DNA from: Bathymodiolus brooksi
Lineage: Eukaryota; Mollusca; Bivalvia; Mytilida; Modiolidae
Length of the DNA stretch: 64,000 bases
NCBI GenBank assembly: GCA_963680875.1
Contig: OY804579.1
Span: 24,227,804-24,291,803 of the forward strand
Reading direction: 5' to 3'
Of the stretch, positions 59,292 to 64,000 are shown piece by piece. The translations under genes were made by a program, and so were the position numbers. Every line of letters begins with the position of its first letter. The stretch's first letter is position 1. The notes below the pieces were generated by a model that ran no database searches, was not told where the DNA came from, and was given only the letters and a program-made list of their open reading frames with translations.

Positions 59292-59657
59292 CGAAATTCA
59301 ATTCAAACACACTTTTAATAGTTCAATACTTTAAATTTGAATTGTGTTCATACCAGTTTAATCACTTTGTTTGGTTAACATTGTTAAGCCTACAAGCTAG
59401 TGTTTTGCGGGGGGAATATGCAGATCAGAGATCAATTACCATTTAATTGACCAATAATTGTTATGTAAACATATGCCAAGCGCTGGTTTATGTGTACGAT
59501 TTCTATTATATCTAACATTAATTATTTATTGTCCGGAAAATTTTATCATTATTTTCATAAAAAAAAGTTTTCCGAGTAACCGAATACCGATTTTGGTATT
59601 CGATAATCGGATGTTCGAGCGAGTACCCGGTTAACCGGGTACTGGTTGCCATCCCTA
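59292..59657 (+). mobile_element. hAT-type element, copy 4, right part
   Basis: Starts with the duplicated CGAAATT and continues collinearly with the other copies to the right end 'ttgccatcccta', followed by GTATAAAT. About 100 bp of 63-bp monomer follows, then the satellite stops near 59755. Confidence 0.8.
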
Positions 59658-59757
59658 GTATAAATACATCTCACATAGATAATATGTTTTATAATAAATT
59701 GTAGACTAGTACAAACCACTGTATAAATGCATCTCGCATAGATAATATGTGTTATGG

Positions 59758-60410
59758 TCATATGAAGGCAGACAAAATAGTAGGGTGCCCGACGAACGAT
59801 TTTTGCGAATTTGCCTTAACGGAATTACACACACCTGTATGATACATCGTTGGAATGAGGAGAACAAGCCACATTGAAATAAAGATGTCGTCGTTATGTA
59901 TTGTGGTCACGTTTTTTTAAATTGGGGTCAAAGGTCAAGATCTAAAAATTGGAACTAACACACCACAAGTTTTAAAAGGCTTCCTTCTTCGACAAGACTG
60001 TGAAGAACTTTAAACTGGAATGCCAATTTTATTTGTTAAGCTTAATATTTTATTATTTTATGCTTATTTTTTTATTTTACATTGTTTGAATATATAGCAA
60101 AAGGCCATTTTCTAAAAAAAAATGCCATTTTACAATTTTCGTATATATGAGAAATAAAAGTGACCTTGACCTGTCATAGTTTGAACATTTTTCATTTTTA
60201 TTTGATATTCATTTAAAGGAAACCTTCAAATTGTTTTTTAACCCTTAACATTTAACAACTGGTGGACGGATTCCCAAAAACAAATCATGTTTCAGTTATG
60301 GTACAACTTGACTAATTACTGCTAAAATATCTATTAACCTCAAACTTCGTAAAAGGTACCAAAATTCAAATTTAATGGCTTATGTGTTTGCAACATATCA
60401 TTTGTAGCAG
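59758..60410. other. No gene seen
   Basis: Unique-looking AT-rich sequence between the satellite and the broken gene at 60.4-63.1 kb. It may be the 3' flank of that gene copy. No motif recognised. Confidence 0.4.
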
Positions 60411-60413
60411 GAG

Positions 60414-61043
60414 CTAAATTAACATGTCTAGAATGTATACAGGTAACCATCTAGAATAGTTTACTCTGTTAGTGACAAACATGAAGGGTATCATAGCCGA
60501 CACTGATGACAAATGCAATTTCCACAACCCATCTCTTTCGGATCGAATATTTTGCAACATTATTTCAATGGCATTGAGAAACATATCCCAAAATTTGAAT
60601 GTCGGTGATTCACTACAGCCCCATTTTCTGAAATCATCCATCAAAGGAAACATATAGTTGTCAATTGCAGATGTTGCTACATTTCTAGTCTCATTGGTTC
60701 TTGGTTTTGGTGGAAATGTGACAGCAACTTCAGATAAATCTGACCAATAATTGTCAGAAAATGACTTTATCAAGTCATTTTCATTACACCAACTAAAAAA
60801 GGCAGACGACCATGACACACTCAATGCCTCATATGCCAATGCAAAAGCTCTTGTCGCACGATTGAATTCTTTACCATTCAGCATATGATCAACTGTCCCG
60901 GCAGCACATACAGAAGAATCAACCAGCAAATATTTAAGACCACCATCACCCCACAACTTTCCAATTGCTGCAATATAGCAGGATAACGTGTGAAAAACAC
61001 CTAATCGTACTGTACGGTTGCGAAAATCTCGGGGATCGCCCAT
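60414..61043 (-). pseudogene. Uncharacterised invertebrate family, C-terminal piece
   Basis: The minus frame has 'VRLGVFHTLSCYIAAIGKLW', 'FNRATRAFALAYEALS', 'ERDGLWKLHLSSVSAMIPF' and 'NYSRWLPVYILDML', a run of phrases I recognise from a multi-copy family of uncharacterised proteins in molluscs, cnidarians and other invertebrates. No biochemical function is known to me. The frame joins the middle piece (61001-62356) only after a one-base shift near 61010 ('TVQYD' end versus 'VRLG' start). It ends at a stop right after 'ILDML', well short of where relatives continue, so the 3' part is lost. Confidence 0.6.
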
Positions 61044-62356
61044 TCAACTTGCTTAGCTATAGCATACAGTTGTTGATCGAATGTTTGTACTGAATGTACC
61101 TGACCCATAGCTTTTGTCATATCAACACACCTTTTCATCGTTGTAAAGACAGTTGACATATCATTTGATTTTGACTCAATGATAGGTGCGTAAGACACTA
61201 CCGAAAATTCAGATTTATAATCTGATAAACCGCTGTTATAGCCGGTCCAAAAAGAAATTTGCTGGGGCTGGTTTGCTGGGTAGCGAATTGGAATGTCAAG
61301 AATTTTTCTAGAAATAGAGCGTAGAAGAAGCCAAAGAATGTCTGATGTTTTGGAAAGGTTACTTGAACATTCAGTTATCCTGTCAAACGCATTCTCAATT
61401 CTACCAGGAGCTCCCCTTGTCTTTGGTTTAATAAATGCTAAGCAACCTGTCAAAGATGATGCACTGTTGATGATCTGTAGAGACCTTTCATGTGATCTGT
61501 TTTTCTTTGATTGGCTAATATTGGGGTCTACTGCATAGTGACGGATTTGAAAAACTGCCATTGCCATTGAATGGAAAGTGTTTTTAGCGTCAATGGTTTC
61601 AGTGTTGATATCGATGTTGTCAGCACCCTCCTGAATTAAACCACCACCCTGATGCATAGGGATTATACCATCAGGAACGTAGACACCATCTTGAATTTTT
61701 TCAATTTCATGGTGTGCAATGCTGGTTAGATATCGTCTGACTTCTCCATAAGAAGCACAGAAACCATTAGAGTGTAATGTCTCGATAAGTTGCTTTGAAT
61801 CGATATCGTGGTACAGCTGTACAGTTAGACCAAGGTGGAATGGAGTAAACACATCTCTTGAGAAAGAAAATATGCATTCAGTTATACCCATCACTTTCTG
61901 CAGCTTATCATTTAGAATATTGTAAGGTTCTGATGCATTTTTAAAGGATTTGTAATCAAGCAACCAGCAGATAAATTTTGTAAGAGACAAAGGCATTCGA
62001 TCCATAGACAATGCAAGTGACACCTCGTTCGCAGTAGGGTATTCGTCGGTGGAAATGCTTATTTTCTCGATGTCACGCCTCAAGATTCGAATGGCAGCGT
62101 GCAATATTTGGTCATCATTGCAAGAATTTGCAACTGTAGATATCTCTTGTTTGATTTCAGACGTTTCTAGTTTCGACTTCAAATTACCTGCAGTTGCAAC
62201 AACATGTCCTATTGACACATCACTGCTGAAGACTAGGTTGGACTTCCCCTGTCCGCGCTGTATCTGTACAACGATTGAATCGCCGTAATGTATTTTAAGT
62301 CTCTTGTAATTTGGTAACATGATAAGTATATGGGATGTGTGCGGGAAGATAATCAA
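61001..62356 (-). pseudogene. Uncharacterised invertebrate family, middle piece
   Basis: A long open frame of 451 codons whose natural sequence probably begins near 62320 ('NYKRLKIHYGDSIVV'); upstream codons in this frame are spurious, since the preceding stretch 'EDDCPEFSVHDYAFKML' lies in another frame (about 62480-62330). Later phrases include 'LTKFICWLLDYKSFKN', 'DNIDINTETIDAKNTFHSMA' and 'QTFDQQLYAIAKQVEWAIPE'. The D-N-x-D-x-N-x-x-T block is typical of this family. It has no transmembrane or signal sequence. Frameshifts on both sides make the gene non-functional as it stands. Confidence 0.6.
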
Positions 62357-62520
62357 GATACTTTTGAAGTAATTGTGTCATTAGAAAAACCTGTTTACGC
62401 ACTGTTAGGTCTTCGTGAATATCAGCTATAAGCATTTTAAAAGCATAGTCATGAACACTAAATTCTGGACAATCGTCTTCCTGAAATTTTTATTTCACAG
62501 GGGTATACCTTAGCAAGTAC

Positions 62521-63105
62521 TTAGTAATGCAACCGAATGAAAAACAGCATTATCAATAAATTCTTCGCTGTCAAGTATTGTGATGATTCTTTGATCATTT
62601 TTGAAAACAGCCGATTCCTGTAGGTTATTCCGACGATCATTTGATTCAATTTTTTCCAGTTTTCTATCTTTTCTAAAACGTTTTTTTTTTCACAGAGAAA
62701 ACATACTTCCCAATTTAACAGTTGGTTAATACTAGAATATGGCACATATGATTCTGTTACACATGTAGTATGCCCCGGTTCAACTGAAGTCGGTTCTGAC
62801 ATAGAATAACTGCAATTGCGCATGCTTGTGTATGATTTGTAACAAACGCGATGGTACAACATTTCAAAATCTTCACAGCGAATACAATCTAAACTAGAAA
62901 CATCCTGCAAAATTCTAACATAAACATCATCTTTCCTGGCTTCCAGTACTTCGATAAAGCTATTGTTGCTAATATTTCGCATAGTTATCACTAGCGAGTC
63001 ACAAAATGAACTTTGACAAATAATGCAGTTGTCCCAATTCACTTCATTTCGACTTCTTTTAGGACTAGACGGACAAAGTTTTACCGGGCTGTGAAACTGA
63101 GCCAT
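62521..63105 (-). pseudogene. Uncharacterised invertebrate family, N-terminal Cys/His piece
   Basis: I place the start at ATG 63105 ('MAQFHSPVKLCPSSPKRSRN'), since the upstream codons up to 63189 look like non-coding DNA. The sequence carries 'CIIC', 'CIRC', 'MLYHRVCYKSYTS' and 'CFLC', pairs suited to zinc binding at the N-terminus, as in relatives. The frame is lost near 62575; the true continuation '...ILDSEEFIDNAVFHSV' lies in a neighbouring frame and then meets a stop near 62510. With the two downstream pieces it forms one broken gene of at least 2.7 kb on minus, apparently intronless, as expected for an element-borne or retroposed copy. Confidence 0.55.
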
Positions 63106-63351
63106 TTCCGGACTTATAGCGTATCCTGCAGGATTGGTCCGTGTATTAGAAACATGAATTAAACAAATTTTAAAACATAAAAACCACAAACAATTCTACT
63201 GAACAATTAAAACCAATATATTTGCCATAAAAGAAGAGAAAATACTAAATGCATTGAGACAGAGGTCGCGCTAGTTAATGACCGGCGAGCGACACATCAT
63301 TAACAAAAACCGGTACATGACAATCCGTGTATGAAAGAGGAAATATTATAT

Positions 63352-63488
63352 GTTATTCAGCTATCAGACAGGGTATATAATGTGACATTCCCGGCTTATG
63401 ATCTATATTCCCTTCGGCTGCGCCTCAGGGAATATAGATCATAAGCCGGGAATGTCACATTATATACTCTGTCTGATAGCTGAATAAC
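63352..63488. repeat. 62-bp-stem hairpin
   Basis: The arms 63352-63413 and 63427-63488 are reverse complements with one mismatch ('acagggta' against 'acagagta'), around a 13-nt loop 'tcggctgcgcctc'. AT-rich pairing continues weakly outside. Confidence 0.9.
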
Positions 63489-63489
63489 A

Positions 63490-64000
63490 AATATATTACG
63501 GATTTAACCATTTTTTTGTTAAATACAGAACCAAACTGTCGTATAAAATTATTTGGAATTTTTTTGTTTTTGTTTGTTTCCTTTTTGTTTGTTTATTTTT
63601 ATTTTCCTTTTGTTTTTTTTTACCACGTACATAATCCCAATTCATATTTAAAACTTTATTAAATATTTTGCGTCTTTTATTTTCATTTTCGTATTTCTAG
63701 ATGTCCCTTTTCGTACCTCTGACATTCTTTGTTCAATGACGTCAAATATTTGTCACGTGATATTTTATGTACTGAGGTGTCTCATAAAGGAAAATCCTGT
63801 TCAATATTTCTAAATCAACACAATTTCATATACAGTAAATTTTATAAACTTTATAATTATAACATCAATATATTACATAACAAAACAACGAGTTTGTGAA
63901 ACAGTTTCAATATTTAAAATGTTAACAATAAGCAAAAACTTGGTGTGGCCCCGTGACCTCGAAAGTTTTAAAGGCGGAAAGTTTAACACACTTTCACTTG
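63490..64000. other. No gene seen
   Basis: T-rich then AT-rich sequence. A lone TGACGTCA at about 63737-63744 is the only notable motif. Confidence 0.4.

Larger units (their letters stand above)
47826..59755. repeat. Composite satellite: hAT element within a 63-bp minisatellite
   Basis: The units of about 1243, 1308 and 1306 bp start at successive hAT ends (47954, 49196, 50505, 51811). Each unit is one hAT-type element of about 983 bp plus four or five 63-bp monomers. The spacers measure 260, 323 and 323 bp, exactly 4x63+8, 5x63+8 and 5x63+8, where the 8 is the duplicated GTATAAAT. The 63-bp monomer ('acatctcacatagataatat' + 'gttttataataaattgtaga' + 'ctagtacaaaccactgtata' + 'aat') keeps 21 open codons on minus, which explains the long minus frames. 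The fourth unit is split by a retrotransposon and resumes at 59292. Confidence 0.9.

Noticed and set aside
63737..63744. TGACGTCA as a promoter of the 60.4-63.1 kb gene
   Set aside because: A single 8-bp site about 630 bp upstream of a broken gene, with no supporting CCAAT or start-site motif.

Overview
This looks like nuclear DNA of a mollusc, most likely a bivalve. It is strongly AT-rich, almost all of it is repeats, there are no bacterial-style operons, and the dispersed repeats resemble ones I know from bivalve genomes: Penelope-like element tails, and tRNA-type SINEs that end in a conserved 'gaaagtggcgttaaacacc'-like block. The species cannot be named from sequence alone. I see no intact host gene. 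The window is an accumulation of mobile elements, their relics and long minisatellite arrays.

Layout. 0.3-2.9 kb: a decayed Penelope-like retroelement (PLE) on the minus strand, with tandem terminal repeats that carry hammerhead-ribozyme-like cores. 3.2-5.8 kb: a PLE tail, a SINE and two small foldback elements. 5.8-23.7 kb: four long minisatellites, with a 17/34-bp unit (5.8-6.95 kb), a 27-bp unit (7.0-12.6 kb, about 207 copies), a 55-bp unit (14.6-19.6 kb, about 90 copies) and a 38-bp unit (20.7-23.7 kb, about 77 copies). 24-28.5 kb: PLE tails, SINEs, a 674-bp terminal-inverted-repeat (TIR) element and a broken THAP-domain exon. 30.5-31.5 kb: MITE-like elements. 33.0-34.65 kb: the endonuclease part of a non-LTR retrotransposon (minus), split by a SINE. 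35.0-35.7 kb: a 33-bp minisatellite. 37.0-42.6 kb: three 5'-truncated LINE fragments (plus). The third is split by a complete DNA transposon with an intact 425-residue DDE transposase.

43-47.8 kb: degenerate repeats, an unidentified 123-residue ORF, two LINE fragments in opposite orientation and a PLE tail. 47.8-59.75 kb: a composite satellite. A 63-bp minisatellite received a hAT-type element of about 980 bp with an 8-bp target duplication, and the combination was then amplified in tandem. The fourth copy was later interrupted by a 6.8-kb non-LTR retrotransposon (minus). Its ORF1 is intact, and its ORF2 carries one stop and one frameshift. 60.4-63.1 kb: a frameshifted member of an uncharacterised multi-copy invertebrate protein family (minus). 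63.35-63.49 kb: a near-perfect 62-bp-stem hairpin.

Relations between parts. The window reads as layered insertions, so relative ages follow from who sits inside whom. The most informative layers are the hAT-in-minisatellite satellite with a LINE inside it, the TA-flanked transposon inside a LINE relic, and the 55-bp array that grew from within a PLE tail. The only reading frames that look functional are the transposase at 40.4 kb and ORF1 at 57.9-59.1 kb. The very long open frames across 7-12.6 kb are a by-product of a 27-bp (9-codon) repeat.
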